Positions 35,653 to 44,521 of a stretch of DNA of 64,000 bases are shown piece by piece (position 1 is the stretch's first letter; the number at the start of each line of letters is the position of its first letter). This DNA comes from Geomesophilobacter sediminis (GTDB lineage Bacteria; Desulfobacterota; Desulfuromonadia; Geobacterales; Geobacteraceae): assembly GCF_016458275.1 (NCBI RefSeq), contig NZ_JAEMHM010000002.1, positions 328,603 to 392,602 of the forward strand. The letters run 5' to 3'. The notes beneath the pieces were generated by a model. The model did not search any database, was not told the DNA's origin, and saw nothing but the letters and a program-made list of their open reading frames with translations. Made by a program: the position numbers and the translations under genes.

Positions 35653-36738
35653 ATGACACATGGCAACAAGCTTGATTACGGCACCTTCGAGGCTACCAAG
35701 GCGCGCAGCGCCGCGCTGGAACAGGACCTGAAGATTAATCCCCAGAAATACCGCGTCCTGACCGGGGACCGCCCGACCGGCGCCCTCCACATCGGGCACC
35801 TCTTCGGCTCGCTCCACAACCGGGTCCGCCTGCAGAACCTCGGGGTTCCCATCTACATCGTCATCGCGGACTACCAGGTGCTGACCGACCGCGACATGTT
35901 CGACCAGATCTCCCAGAACGTCCATCAGCTGACCCTCGATTACCTTGCCGCCGGCCTGGACCCCAAATCCGGCCATACCTTCATCTTCCCGCACAGCCAT
36001 GTCCCGGAACTGAACCAGCTGCTTCTTCCGTTTCTGACCCTGGTCACCCAGGCGGAACTGGACCGCAACCCGACGGTTAAAGAGGAGATCCAGGCGGCGG
36101 GGCAGAAGCGGATCAACGCCGGCATGTACATCTACCCGGTGCACCAGGCGGCCGACATCCTCTCGGTCAAAGGGAACATCGTCCCGGTCGGCAAGGACCA
36201 GCTGCCGCACCTCGAACTCTCCCGTGTCATCGCCCGCCGCTTCAACGAGCGTTTCGCCGGAAACACTCCGGTCTTCCCCGAACCGCACCCGTTGTTGAGC
36301 GAGGCCCCGGTCATCCTCGGTCTGGACGGCTCGCAGAAGATGAGCAAGAGCCGCAACAACGCCATCATGCTTTCGGCAACCGAGGACGAGACCGCCGCCC
36401 TCATCAAGCGGGCCAAAACCGACGCCGACCGCACCATCACCTACGACCAGACCAACCGCCCCGAACTCGCGAATCTCCTGCTCCTCTGCTCGCTCTGCAC
36501 CGGGCGTGCTCCCGAGGCCATCGCGGATGAGATCGGCGACGGCGGGAGCAGCAAGCTGAAGGGGTATCTCACCGAATCCCTTAACGAATACCTTCGCCCG
36601 CTGCGCGAGCGGCGTCGGGAACTCGCGAAGGATCCGGAGATTGTGAAAAACGTGTTGAGGGATGGAATTTCTGCCGCACGCGCCGTCGCGCAAGATACAC
36701 TTAGCGAGGTCCGAAGGGTGATGAATATGGAAATCTGA
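35653..36738 (+). CDS. trpS: tryptophanyl-tRNA synthetase
   Basis: This 361-residue class I aminoacyl-tRNA synthetase charges tRNA-Trp. It has the HIGH-type motif TGALHIGHLFGS, VGKDQLPHLELSR and the KMSKS loop GSQKMSKSRNN. The C-terminal anticodon-binding helices follow. The N-terminal 30 residues before the catalytic core are longer than in many bacterial TrpRS enzymes. The ATG at 35653 fits best with homologous N-termini, with AGGAGG 13 bases upstream, which is rather far. I looked for a T-box in the leader and saw none. Confidence 0.88.
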   Translation: MTHGNKLDYGTFEATKARSAALEQDLKINPQKYRVLTGDRPTGALHIGHLFGSLHNRVRLQNLGVPIYIVIADYQVLTDRDMFDQISQNVHQLTLDYLAAGLDPKSGHTFIFPHSHVPELNQLLLPFLTLVTQAELDRNPTVKEEIQAAGQKRINAGMYIYPVHQAADILSVKGNIVPVGKDQLPHLELSRVIARRFNERFAGNTPVFPEPHPLLSEAPVILGLDGSQKMSKSRNNAIMLSATEDETAALIKRAKTDADRTITYDQTNRPELANLLLLCSLCTGRAPEAIADEIGDGGSSKLKGYLTESLNEYLRPLRERRRELAKDPEIVKNVLRDGISAARAVAQDTLSEVRRVMNMEI

Positions 36739-36758
36739 GCCAAGGAGGTTCCCCCGTC

Positions 36759-37415
36759 ATGAAAGTGATCGCGGTCAACGGCAGCCCGAGGAAGCAGTGG
36801 AATACGGCACTTCTCCTTGAAAAAGCTTTGGAGGGCGCCGCCGCGAGAGGAGCCGAGACGGAGATCATTCATCTCTACGATCTCAACTTCAAGGGGTGCA
36901 TGAGCTGCTTCGCCTGCAAGACCCGGGGCGGGCCGAGCTACGGCAGGTGCGGATACGACGATGATCTGACACCGATCCTCAAGAAGATCGAGGACGCCGA
37001 CGCCCTGATCATCGGTTCCCCGATCTACTTCGGCAACGTGACTGGCGAACTGCATTCCTTCCTGGAGCGGCTCCTCTTCCCGTACGGGACGTACACCGAG
37101 CCGCCCCAGAGCCTCTTCCCGAGAAAGATAAACACCGCGATCATCTACACGATGAACATGAGGAAGGAACAGGCGCGGGAATTGGGCTATTTCCAGCAAC
37201 TGAGCGGGCATGAGCGGACCCTGGAAGAATGGTTTGGCGCTTCCGAGTCCCTCTACAGTTTCGACACCTACCAATTCGACGATTACAACCGGGTGGTGGC
37301 CGACCGGTTCGACCCGGGCAAGAAGGCCAAGCGGCGCGAGCACATCTTCCCGCTCGACCTGCAAAACGCGTTTGACCTGGGGAGCCGGCTGATCGCGGAA
37401 CCGTGCTCGCCTTGA
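36759..37415 (+). CDS. flavodoxin-family NAD(P)H-dependent oxidoreductase / iron-sulfur flavoprotein
   Basis: This 218-residue protein begins MKVIAVNGSPRKQWNTALL, the FMN phosphate-binding motif of the NADPH-FMN reductase family. It is followed by GCMSCFACKTR, a Cys-x2-Cys-x2-Cys stretch, with another Cys in GRCGYDDD, as in iron-sulfur flavoproteins. The segment IIGSPIYFGNVTGELHSFLERL is the flavin ring-binding loop. The cysteine spacing may hold a [4Fe-4S] cluster. A ribosome site AAGGAGG precedes the ATG. It follows trpS by 20 bases and may be co-transcribed, with a terminator after it. Confidence 0.82.
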   Translation: MKVIAVNGSPRKQWNTALLLEKALEGAAARGAETEIIHLYDLNFKGCMSCFACKTRGGPSYGRCGYDDDLTPILKKIEDADALIIGSPIYFGNVTGELHSFLERLLFPYGTYTEPPQSLFPRKINTAIIYTMNMRKEQARELGYFQQLSGHERTLEEWFGASESLYSFDTYQFDDYNRVVADRFDPGKKAKRREHIFPLDLQNAFDLGSRLIAEPCSP

Positions 37416-37448
37416 GGGGCTGGATGGGTTTGGGAATGGATAAGTAAA

Positions 37449-37483
37449 GGGGGACTGGCACCTGCGGAGCCAGTCCCCTTCTT
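37449..37483 (+). terminator. rho-independent terminator
   Basis: GGGGACTGGC and GCCAGTCCCC pair and are followed by TTCTTC, about 35 bases after the flavoprotein stop. Confidence 0.8.
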
Positions 37484-37524
37484 CGCTTCGCAGCGGCTCT
37501 TCATCGGGTTGGCAGGTAAAGGAT

Positions 37525-37857
37525 ATGGAACCGGAAAGCTCCAAGTACGCGCGGATTTATCATGTGGTATCCCTGATACCGCCGGGGCGGGTCGCCACCT
37601 ACGGGCAGGTGGCACTCCTGGCCGGGCTTCCGGGGCGGGCGCGACTGGTCGGGCATGTTTTGAGTGCCAGCACCGACCGCTCGTTACCCTGGTTCCGGGT
37701 GGTCAACGCTTCCGGGGGAATCAGCATCCGCTCCGGTGCCATCTCTTCGGACACCGAACAGCGGTTGCGGCTGGAACATGAGGGGGTGGTGTTCGACGCG
37801 CACGGGCGGCTTTCGCTGGAGCGTTACCGGTGGCGGCCGGAGCCGGGGGAATTTTAA
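37525..37857 (+). CDS. alkyltransferase-like protein (ATL)
   Basis: This 110-residue protein matches the DNA-binding domain of O6-alkylguanine-DNA alkyltransferases: YHVVSLIPPGRVATYGQVA with the arginine-finger helix, then LPWFRVVNASGGIS. In true alkyltransferases this position reads PCHRV with the acceptor cysteine. Here it is PWFRV, so no alkyl transfer is possible. ATL proteins bind alkylated bases and flag them for nucleotide excision repair. The histidine next to it is also changed to Phe. AAAGGAT precedes the ATG. It is a monocistronic gene as far as visible. Confidence 0.85.
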   Translation: MEPESSKYARIYHVVSLIPPGRVATYGQVALLAGLPGRARLVGHVLSASTDRSLPWFRVVNASGGISIRSGAISSDTEQRLRLEHEGVVFDAHGRLSLERYRWRPEPGEF

Positions 37858-37892
37858 ACGTAGGGAATCCGGGAGGGGTGGCCATCAACCGT

Positions 37893-37927
37893 AGGGGCGC
37901 AGCATGCTGTCATGCTGCGCCCTTTTT
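37893..37927 (+). terminator. rho-independent terminator after the ATL gene
   Basis: GGGCGCAGCATG and CATGCTGCGCCC pair around CTGT with a following TTTTT. A related GCGCAGCATGCTG palindrome recurs at about 37980. Confidence 0.75.
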
Positions 37928-38110
37928 GCGTCTGGGGCAGGGGAAATCGAGGGGGGCGAAACGGTTGGTCGGGCTGATGGGCGCAGCATGCTGCACCCCT
38001 ACCGTCAGGTGGTGCGGTTGCCGGGGGGCGGGGCTAAACGGAAGCTCTGTCGCGACGCCGGGGGAGCGGCTTCACCAAGTCCCTCTCCCGGAGGGCGAAC
38101 GTGGAGCACA

Positions 38111-38404
38111 TCAGTTCAGGTGGAGTAATCCCACCAGTTCCGCGATCTCCGGCGTGCGCAGCGAATAGCGGACCCGGGTTCCTTCCCGGTGGGAAACCAG
38201 GATCCCGCTTTGCTTCATCACCTTGAGATGCTGGGACACGATTGCCTGGGGCAGGTCGAGACACTCCCAGATCTGCATCACGCAGGCCGATTCCCGGGCC
38301 AGCCCCGCGGCGATCCGCAGCCGTATCGGGTGCCCCAGGGCTCGGAGCAGCAGCGCGCCTTCCTGAAGTTTCTTTTCCATGTCGGGTGTCAGTTTCCTTT
38401 TCAA
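38111..38404 (-). CDS. ArsR/SmtB family regulator, possible persulfide or metalloid sensor
   Basis: This 97-residue winged-helix protein has LLRALGHPIRLRIAAGL, a recognition helix region QAIVSQHLKVMKQSGILVSHREG and the wing RVRYSLR. Two cysteines lie at the start of the DNA-reading helices (ACVMQIWECLDLPQ), where ArsR has ELCVCDL and where BigR/SqrR-type persulfide sensors have one of their cysteines. The TTG start follows GGGGGAAG at five bases; an internal ATG at 38380 is less well placed. It lies downstream of a rhodanese, DUF2892 and RND operon on the same strand, which favours a sulfur-related role. Confidence 0.78.
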   Translation of the reverse strand: MKRKLTPDMEKKLQEGALLLRALGHPIRLRIAAGLARESACVMQIWECLDLPQAIVSQHLKVMKQSGILVSHREGTRVRYSLRTPEIAELVGLLHLN

Positions 38405-38469
38405 AGCGACTTCCCCCTTTTCCGGCTGAAAGCCATTCCTCTAATCGAGGATCACATCCTGAATAACGC

Positions 38470-38687
38470 TGTAGGAGCGCCATTCCCTGGCGCGAATAAA
38501 CCGGTGCTGCTGCCCCCCTGTTGGAGCGGAATTCCTGCCGCGATTGCCAGCACTGATCGCGACAAGAATGTCGCTCTTTTCGAGATGCCGACGGTTTTAC
38601 CTTTTACTGTGGGAGCAACATGTTTACATCCTGGTGCGTGCGAAGAAGCGACATTCCATCGCGACAGGAATGTCGCTCCGACAGGGG
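38470..38687. repeat. cluster of REP-like units, two subtypes
   Basis: Units at 38470-38497 (GTAGGAGCGCCATTCCCTGGC) and 38521-38545 (GGAGCGGAATTCCTGCCG) are followed by units of the GCGACAGGAATGTCGCTC type at 38554-38577 and, as a pair, 38645-38687. It fills the gap between the rhodanese and ArsR genes. Confidence 0.75.
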
Positions 38688-38694
38688 TTCTGCT

Positions 38695-39075
38695 TTACCG
38701 CTCGATCGGGAAACCGTTGCGGTACCAGCCTACGATGCCGTCGGTCATGTGATAGACGTCGCGAAAGCCCTTTTCCACGAGCATCGCGGCAGCGGATGCC
38801 GAACGGGCGCCGACCGCACAGTAGACGACAACCGGCCGGTTTTTCGGTACGGAGTTAAGCCGCGCTCCCAACTCGCTGAGCGGGATCAGCACGGCACCAT
38901 GCAAATGGGCCTGGCGGTACTCGTCCGGGGTGCGGACGTCCAGAAGGAATGCGTCCTTCTTCTGGGCAAGGAAGGTCTTTACCTGCGGCGAGGTGAGGTT
39001 TTTCACCCCGGCGGCAAAGGTGCTCATCGGAATCAACAACAGTAACGACACTACAACCAGGCTTCTTCTCAACAT
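38695..39075 (-). CDS. exported single-domain rhodanese
   Basis: This 126-residue protein has a signal peptide ending STFA-AG and a rhodanese domain with DAFLLDVRTPDEY and the active-site loop VVYCAVGARS, in which Cys is the persulfide carrier. It should act in the periplasm on sulfane sulfur. The ATG follows GAGGAG. It lies 24 bases after the DUF2892 gene. In proteins such as YgaP a rhodanese domain and a DUF2892-like membrane domain are fused, and here they are two adjacent genes. Confidence 0.88.
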   Translation of the reverse strand: MLRRSLVVVSLLLLIPMSTFAAGVKNLTSPQVKTFLAQKKDAFLLDVRTPDEYRQAHLHGAVLIPLSELGARLNSVPKNRPVVVYCAVGARSASAAAMLVEKGFRDVYHMTDGIVGWYRNGFPIER

Positions 39076-39099
39076 CGATGCTCCTCGTTTTCTCTTCTT

Positions 39100-39312
39100 T
39101 TATTTGCAGCAGGTGGCTTTGGGCTGTTTGGGAACCCCGGCTTTCTCCAGAAAGGTCATCATCGGGCACCAGTTGGTGAATCCGGACTGGAACAGGTTGA
39201 GGCCGACAAAGGCGGTGAACCAGAGCCAGTTCGGACTGTGAAAATGGGCCAGGGCCAGGGACAGCAGGGTGAAAAATCCGGCGATGAGACGCAAAAGTCG
39301 ATCGATATACAT
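39100..39312 (-). CDS. DUF2892 small membrane protein (YgaP-like membrane part)
   Basis: This 70-residue protein starts [20 protein letters not shown] and has two membrane segments, with a [14 protein letters not shown] motif near the end, typical of DUF2892. The final CCK is a cysteine pair. The ATG follows GAGAGGAG. It is probably co-transcribed with the rhodanese below and the C-GCAxxG-C-C gene above. The function in this family is not established beyond links with sulfur metabolism. Confidence 0.85.
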   Translation of the reverse strand: MYIDRLLRLIAGFFTLLSLALAHFHSPNWLWFTAFVGLNLFQSGFTNWCPMMTFLEKAGVPKQPKATCCK

Positions 39313-39421
39313 GGTGGAACTCCTCTCTATTTGGGCAGCTCGGTTACATCACGGAAACCCATCCTCACCCGGTTCCTCTCCTTGAAGGAGTGGGGACGCC
39401 AAGAGCGAGGGATTTGTCTGT

Positions 39422-39874
39422 CTACTTAGTTATGCCGGTGGCAGGGCAGCCTTTTTCCAGCAGAAGCTCCGCTACTTTGCCGGCTACGCGGCCGGTCAGG
39501 TCGGCGCAGCCACCTTTGCCGTTGGCGGTGATCACCTTGCAGCAGGTGGCCCGATACTGCGTCTTGAACCAATGGTGCAGATCCTTGGTAAGGACCGCGG
39601 CGCCCTTGCGGTCGCCGTTCATGACCACGCCGAAAGCCATGGATCCCCCGGCCACCGCGCCGCAGAGGCATCCGGCGCCGGAGCCGCCGCCGAACCCGCC
39701 GGCCAAAAGCACCACTTCCTCGGGGACCTGGGGGGCGAACGCTGTCTTCACCGCGCTCAGGACCGCCTCCGCACAATGCATCTTGCCGGAACGGTATTTA
39801 CCCTCGGCATCGGCCGCCACCTTGTCGGCGACCCCCTCGACTTCAACAGTTGCTTCTTTCTTCATCCAGAACAT
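39422..39874 (-). CDS. C-GCAxxG-C-C family protein
   Basis: This 150-residue protein shows HCAEAVLSAV, then AGGFGGGSGAGCLCGAVAGG, then ATCCKVI and GGCADLTGRVA. This is the ordered cysteine signature that gives the family its name, and it probably binds a redox cofactor or metal. Members are common in anaerobes. The ATG follows AAGAGGAG, 96 bases after the pump stop on the minus strand. Function is unknown. Confidence 0.85.
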   Translation of the reverse strand: MFWMKKEATVEVEGVADKVAADAEGKYRSGKMHCAEAVLSAVKTAFAPQVPEEVVLLAGGFGGGSGAGCLCGAVAGGSMAFGVVMNGDRKGAAVLTKDLHHWFKTQYRATCCKVITANGKGGCADLTGRVAGKVAELLLEKGCPATGITK

Positions 39875-39970
39875 GCTGACTCCTCTTCTATTGGGGTTTC
39901 TATCTATGAAGGTTTGTACTGCCTGCTGTTTATTTCCTCACCCCGGCCCTCTACCAGAGGGAAAGGGGGA

Positions 39971-42900
39971 TTAGGCGACCGGTTTCCGGTGCTTTTCCTT
40001 CCACGATTCCACCAGGTAGTACAGGATGGGGATGGTGATACGGGAGAGGGTGGTCGAGGCGATCTCGCCGCACATCATGGCGATGGCAAGCCCCTGGAAG
40101 ATCGGATCGAAGAGGATCACGAAACTGCCGACAACGACTGCGGCAGCGGTGAGCAGCATCGGGCGGAAACGGACCGCGCCGGCGTCGATGATCGCCTCGT
40201 CCAGAGGCATTCCTTCGCGGCGGCGCAGTTCGGCGAAGTCGATCAGGATGATCGAGTTCCGGACGATGATGCCGGCCAGGGCGATGAAGCCGATCATGCT
40301 GGTTGCGGTGAAGAAGGCGCCCATCAGCGCGTGACCCGGGAGGATGCCGATCAGGGTGAGCGGAATCGGCGCCATGATGACCAGCGGGGTGGTGAAGTCT
40401 TTGAACCAGGCAACTACCAGGACGTAGATCAATACCATGACCGCGCCGAAAGCGGCGCCCAGGTCGCGGAAGACCTCGTAGGTGATGTGCCACTCGCCGT
40501 CCCACTTGATTCCCGGACGGGTCTCGTCCCAGGGCTGGCTCGCGGCGCGCTGCTCGATGTGGTACCCGCCGGCAAGCGGGATCTTGTCGATCTCCTTCTG
40601 CATCTTGAGGATCGCGTAAACCGGTGCCTCGATCACTCCGGCAACGTCGCCGGTGACATAGACTACGCTTTTCAGGTTCTTCCGGTAAAGCGATTTTTCC
40701 TCGATCCCGGGCACCACCCGGACCAGCTGGGAAAGCGGTACGTTGCCGTGGGGACCGGTGACGTAGATGGACGAGAGCGATGCGATGTCGCTGCGGCGCG
40801 GCTCGGGGAGGCGCAGGTTGATGTAGACCGGCTCCTTCTCGCGCGGGTCGTGCATCAGCCCGGCGGGGACCCCGCCTACCGCGAGCTGCAGGGTCTGCAC
40901 CACGTCGGCGGTGCTGATCCCTGAAAGGGCTGCCTTCTCGCGGTCCACCTCGAAGCGGACGTTGGGCTGATCATCTTCCTGATACCAGTCGGCATCCACG
41001 ACGCCGGGGGTCTTCATGAAGATCTCCTTGACCTTGCGGGCGATCTCGACCCGGCTTGCCTGGTCCGGCCCGTAAACCTCGGTCACCAGGGTGGAGAGGA
41101 CCGGCGGCCCCGGCGGGATCTCGGCAACCTTCAGGCGCGCGCCGTAGCGGTCGGCAACCGCCTTGAGGGCGGGACGGATCCGGCGGGCGATGTCGTGGGA
41201 CTGGTCGTGGCGCTTGTCCTTGGGCACCAGGTTCACCTGGATTTCGGCGACGTTCGCCCCCTTGCGCAGGTAGTAATGGCGCACCAGCCCGTTGAAGTTG
41301 AAGGGCGAGCTGGTCCCGACGTAGCTTTGGAAGTCGGTCACCTCGGGAACCCGGCGCAGCACGTCGCCCATCTCGGCCACCATCCGGGCGTTCTGCTCCA
41401 GGGTGACCCCCTCCGGCGCGTCGACGATGAGTTGGAGCTCGCTCTTGTTGTCGAAGGGGAGCATCTTGACGGTGACTGCCTTGAAGTAGATGAGCGAACA
41501 GGAGAGAAGCAGGAGCAGCACCACCAGGGCCAGGAAACCGTTACGGACCGGCTTCTTGTGCAGCAGGGCGCCCATGATCTTCCGGTAGAACTCGGTCATC
41601 CTGGATTCTTCCGGCTCGGCCGCGCTCCCGAAGTGGGACTCACCCTTCATGAAGCGGTAGGCAAAGTACGGGGTCACGATGAAGGCGATCAAGAGCGAGA
41701 AGATCATCGCCATCGAGGCGCCGACCGGGATCGGCCGCATGTAGGGGCCCATCAGCCCGCCCACGAAGCCCATCGGCAGGATACTGCCGATGACGGCGAG
41801 GGTGGCGAGCATGGTCGGGTTGCCGATCTCGTCGACGGCACGAATTGCAGCCTCCAAAGGCTTTAGGCGCGTAGTGGTGAAGTAGCGGTGGATGTTTTCC
41901 ACCACGACGATGGCGTCGTCCACCAAGATGCCGATGGAGAAGATCAGCGCGAAGAGGGTGATCCGGTTCAGCGTGTAGCCGATCCGGTTGAAGATGAACA
42001 TGGTCAGCGCCAGGGTCACCGGGATCGCGATGGCGGCGACCGCGCCGGCGCGCCATCCCATGAAGATGGCGATCAGGATGGTGACCGAGATGGCGGCCAG
42101 GAACATGTGGAACAAAAGTTCGTTGTTCTTTTCCTTGGCGGTCTCACCGTAGTTGCGGGTGACCGTGATCTGCATGTCGGCAGGAATGATCTTTCCCTTG
42201 GCGAATTCCACCCGCTGCATCAGGTCTTCAGCAACCCAGGTCGCGTTAGCCCCCTTGCGCTTGGCGACCGCGATGGTGACGGCGGGATGATCCCCGGCGC
42301 CCCCCTTGAGCCCTTTTTCGGCCGCGGCCGGGCCCAGCCCGAAAAAGACGTAGTCGGAGGGGTCCTGCACCCCGTCGGAGACATCGGCTACGTCTTCCAG
42401 GTAGACCGGGCTCCCCCCCTTGACGCCGACCACCAGCCGCTTGATCCCCTGCGGGCTGTCCAAAAGGGTCCCGGCGTTCAGGGTGTATTCCTTGTTGCCG
42501 GAGGCGTAGTTCCCGGCCTGGCGGGCGTAATTGCCTTTCTGCAGCGCCCCCGTCACCTCCAGGGGGGATATGCTGAGCGCCGCCAGCTTGGTCGGGTCGA
42601 GCCGCACCTTGAGCTCCCGGGAGAGTCCCCCCTTGATCTCGGTGTCGCCCACGTTGTCCGATTTCTTCAGCTCGTCGCAGAGCTCCCGGGCCACCCGGCG
42701 CAAGGCAAAGTGGTCGTAGCGCTCGGACCAGAGGGTAAGGGTGAGGATCGGGACGTCGTCGATCGACTTGGGGACCACCAGCGGGTCCCCGGCGCCGTGG
42801 GGAAGGATGCCGCGGTTGCTCATGACCTTGTTGTAGAGCTTGACCAGCGACTCTTCCATGTTCTGCCCGACCAAGAACCGAACGGTGACGATCCCCATGC

Positions 42901-43177
42901 CGGGACGGCTCGCGGAGTAGACGTACTCCACCCCTTTGATCTCCCAGATCTTCTTCTCCAACGGGGACACTACCCGCTCTTCGACTTCCTTGGGTGAGGA
43001 GCCGGGGAGGGGGAGGTAGACGTCGACCATGGGGACGACGATCTGGGGCTCCTCCTCGCGCGGCGTGGCGATGATGGCGTAGAGCCCGAGGAGCAGCGAC
43101 GCCGCCACGATGAGCGGGGTGAGCTTGGAGTCTATGAAGGCGCGGGCGATTCTCCCGGCAAATCCGAGGTTGTTCAT
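39971..43177 (-). CDS. RND efflux pump, AcrB/HAE type
   Basis: This 1068-residue inner-membrane transporter has the twelve-segment RND layout. The signature region [18 protein letters not shown] carries the Asp pair typical of HAE (hydrophobe/amphiphile) pumps and not the metal-type D-x5-D-x6-E of the CzcA-like pump elsewhere in the window. Membrane segments and large periplasmic domains are in the expected order, ending [15 protein letters not shown]. The ATG follows ACGGAGAG. It is encoded after its adaptor with a 21-base gap. The exported substrate is unknown. Confidence 0.88.
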   Translation of the reverse strand: MNNLGFAGRIARAFIDSKLTPLIVAASLLLGLYAIIATPREEEPQIVVPMVDVYLPLPGSSPKEVEERVVSPLEKKIWEIKGVEYVYSASRPGMGIVTVRFLVGQNMEESLVKLYNKVMSNRGILPHGAGDPLVVPKSIDDVPILTLTLWSERYDHFALRRVARELCDELKKSDNVGDTEIKGGLSRELKVRLDPTKLAALSISPLEVTGALQKGNYARQAGNYASGNKEYTLNAGTLLDSPQGIKRLVVGVKGGSPVYLEDVADVSDGVQDPSDYVFFGLGPAAAEKGLKGGAGDHPAVTIAVAKRKGANATWVAEDLMQRVEFAKGKIIPADMQITVTRNYGETAKEKNNELLFHMFLAAISVTILIAIFMGWRAGAVAAIAIPVTLALTMFIFNRIGYTLNRITLFALIFSIGILVDDAIVVVENIHRYFTTTRLKPLEAAIRAVDEIGNPTMLATLAVIGSILPMGFVGGLMGPYMRPIPVGASMAMIFSLLIAFIVTPYFAYRFMKGESHFGSAAEPEESRMTEFYRKIMGALLHKKPVRNGFLALVVLLLLLSCSLIYFKAVTVKMLPFDNKSELQLIVDAPEGVTLEQNARMVAEMGDVLRRVPEVTDFQSYVGTSSPFNFNGLVRHYYLRKGANVAEIQVNLVPKDKRHDQSHDIARRIRPALKAVADRYGARLKVAEIPPGPPVLSTLVTEVYGPDQASRVEIARKVKEIFMKTPGVVDADWYQEDDQPNVRFEVDREKAALSGISTADVVQTLQLAVGGVPAGLMHDPREKEPVYINLRLPEPRRSDIASLSSIYVTGPHGNVPLSQLVRVVPGIEEKSLYRKNLKSVVYVTGDVAGVIEAPVYAILKMQKEIDKIPLAGGYHIEQRAASQPWDETRPGIKWDGEWHITYEVFRDLGAAFGAVMVLIYVLVVAWFKDFTTPLVIMAPIPLTLIGILPGHALMGAFFTATSMIGFIALAGIIVRNSIILIDFAELRRREGMPLDEAIIDAGAVRFRPMLLTAAAVVVGSFVILFDPIFQGLAIAMMCGEIASTTLSRITIPILYYLVESWKEKHRKPVA

Positions 43178-43198
43178 GGTATCTCTCCGTTGCCCCGA

Positions 43199-44521
43199 TT
43201 ACTCGACTTTCGCCCCGTCGGTCACTTTTTCCGCCCCGGCGGTAACCACGCGGTCTCCCGAGGTAAGTCCGGAGATGACCTCGACGCGGTCGCCCAGGGG
43301 CCGGCCGACCTTGATCAGCCGCATGCGGGCGATGCCGTCCTTGCCCACGGCCCAGACCGAGGTGAGGGCGCCGCGCTCGACGACGGCGCGGGCGGGAACG
43401 GCGATAGCGGGACGGGCCCCGGTGCGGAAAAGGGCCTTGCCGTAGCTGCCGGAGCGCAGCCCCTTGGCGGCGAGGTCCAGCTTGACCAGGAAGGTCCGGG
43501 TCGACGGATCGACGGTCGGTACCACCTCGGCGATGCGCGCCGCGGCCGGTCCCTGCTCCAGGGTGAGATCCACCTTGTCGCCCGGCTTCACCTTGCCGAG
43601 GAGCGATTCCGGGGCGGCCACCTCCAGCCGGTAGCCGTCCTCCCCCTCGATGGTGAGAAGCGGGGTTCCCGGGAAGACCGTCTGTCCCGGTTCGGCCTGC
43701 CTGGCGACCACCAGTCCGGAAACCGGTGCGGTGACCTGGCCGTAGCCGGCGACGGCGCCGGCGGATTTGGCCGACTGGCGGGCCTGGTCCAGGCGTGCTT
43801 TGGCGCGGGCGACCCCCTGTTCGGTAACTTCGCGTTCGGTCTGGCGTTCCTCGAATTCCTGGCGGGTTACCGCTTGATCGTTGTAGAGCTTGTTGAACCT
43901 TTGGAAGGTGGCCTCGGCGAGCTTCTTGCGCGCCTTGGCCTCTTCGAGACCGCGCTCGGCTTCCTCGATGCCGGATGCCGCACCCGCCGCGGCGGCACCG
44001 GCTTCGGCCGCCTCGATCCGGACCAGGAGCTTGCCGCGGCCGACCCGGTCGCCTTCCTTGACCAGAACCGCAGTGACACTCCCCGGAATGCGCGCCGAAA
44101 CGACCGCGGCGGTCCTTGCCTTTACCGTTCCCACCGCCTCGATGGTGTCGGGGAAGGATTCCTCGGTTACCGCGGCAACCGTCGCTCCCTGGACCACCGG
44201 AGCAACCGGTTTGGCGACCTCGGCCTCTTTTTTGCCGCAGCCCAAGGTGGTGGCCAATACCACGGCGACCGCAGCAGCCAGCAGGCTGATGCGTCCGTTG
44301 ACTCTGCCGAAGGGGGATATTCCGGAAGGAGCGGCATGACTGGCATTACTGGCTGAGGAGCTTTTCTTGTGGGGGAGCGCCTTTCCAGGCGCGATCCGCC
44401 GAAGGCGGTACGTTAGGTTCGGATCAATCGCGCCTGGAAAGGCGCTCCCACAGGGTTTCCTATTGTGGGCCGGCTCCTGGATCATATTGCTGCCGTTCGT
44501 AGCTTGGAACGTCGTCTTCAT
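43199..44521 (-). CDS. RND periplasmic adaptor lipoprotein with REP-derived N-terminal insert
   Basis: This 440-residue membrane fusion protein has a lipoprotein signal RISLLAAAVAVVLATTLGC with lipobox Cys95, then the barrel-sandwich part (ESFPDTIEAVGTVKA, RIPGSVTAVLVKEGDRVGRG), a long helical hairpin and a beta barrel. The start is the ATG at 44521, four bases inside the TolC stop and seven bases after AGGAGG. Residues about 23-51 are encoded by a REP palindrome (44369-44453). No ATG, GTG or TTG lies in frame between it and the signal sequence, so the insert appears to be translated. The 75 residues before the hydrophobic core are unusual for a lipoprotein. Confidence 0.85.
   Translation of the reverse strand: MKTTFQATNGSNMIQEPAHNRKPCGSAFPGAIDPNLTYRLRRIAPGKALPHKKSSSASNASHAAPSGISPFGRVNGRISLLAAAVAVVLATTLGCGKKEAEVAKPVAPVVQGATVAAVTEESFPDTIEAVGTVKARTAAVVSARIPGSVTAVLVKEGDRVGRGKLLVRIEAAEAGAAAAGAASGIEEAERGLEEAKARKKLAEATFQRFNKLYNDQAVTRQEFEERQTEREVTEQGVARAKARLDQARQSAKSAGAVAGYGQVTAPVSGLVVARQAEPGQTVFPGTPLLTIEGEDGYRLEVAAPESLLGKVKPGDKVDLTLEQGPAAARIAEVVPTVDPSTRTFLVKLDLAAKGLRSGSYGKALFRTGARPAIAVPARAVVERGALTSVWAVGKDGIARMRLIKVGRPLGDRVEVISGLTSGDRVVTAGAEKVTDGAKVE
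44369..44453. repeat. REP-like inverted pair inside the adaptor coding region
   Basis: TGTGGGGGAGCGCCTTTCC and GGAAAGGCGCTCCCACA face each other around CCGCCGAAGGCGG. It has the same layout as the intergenic elements, yet its 85 bases keep the adaptor frame open. Confidence 0.85.

Noticed and set aside
38060..38105. Insertion sequence end near CCCTCTCCCGGAGGG
   Set aside because: This short palindrome recurs in other gaps (about 35570, 39950) as a generic intergenic repeat, with no transposase or target duplication.
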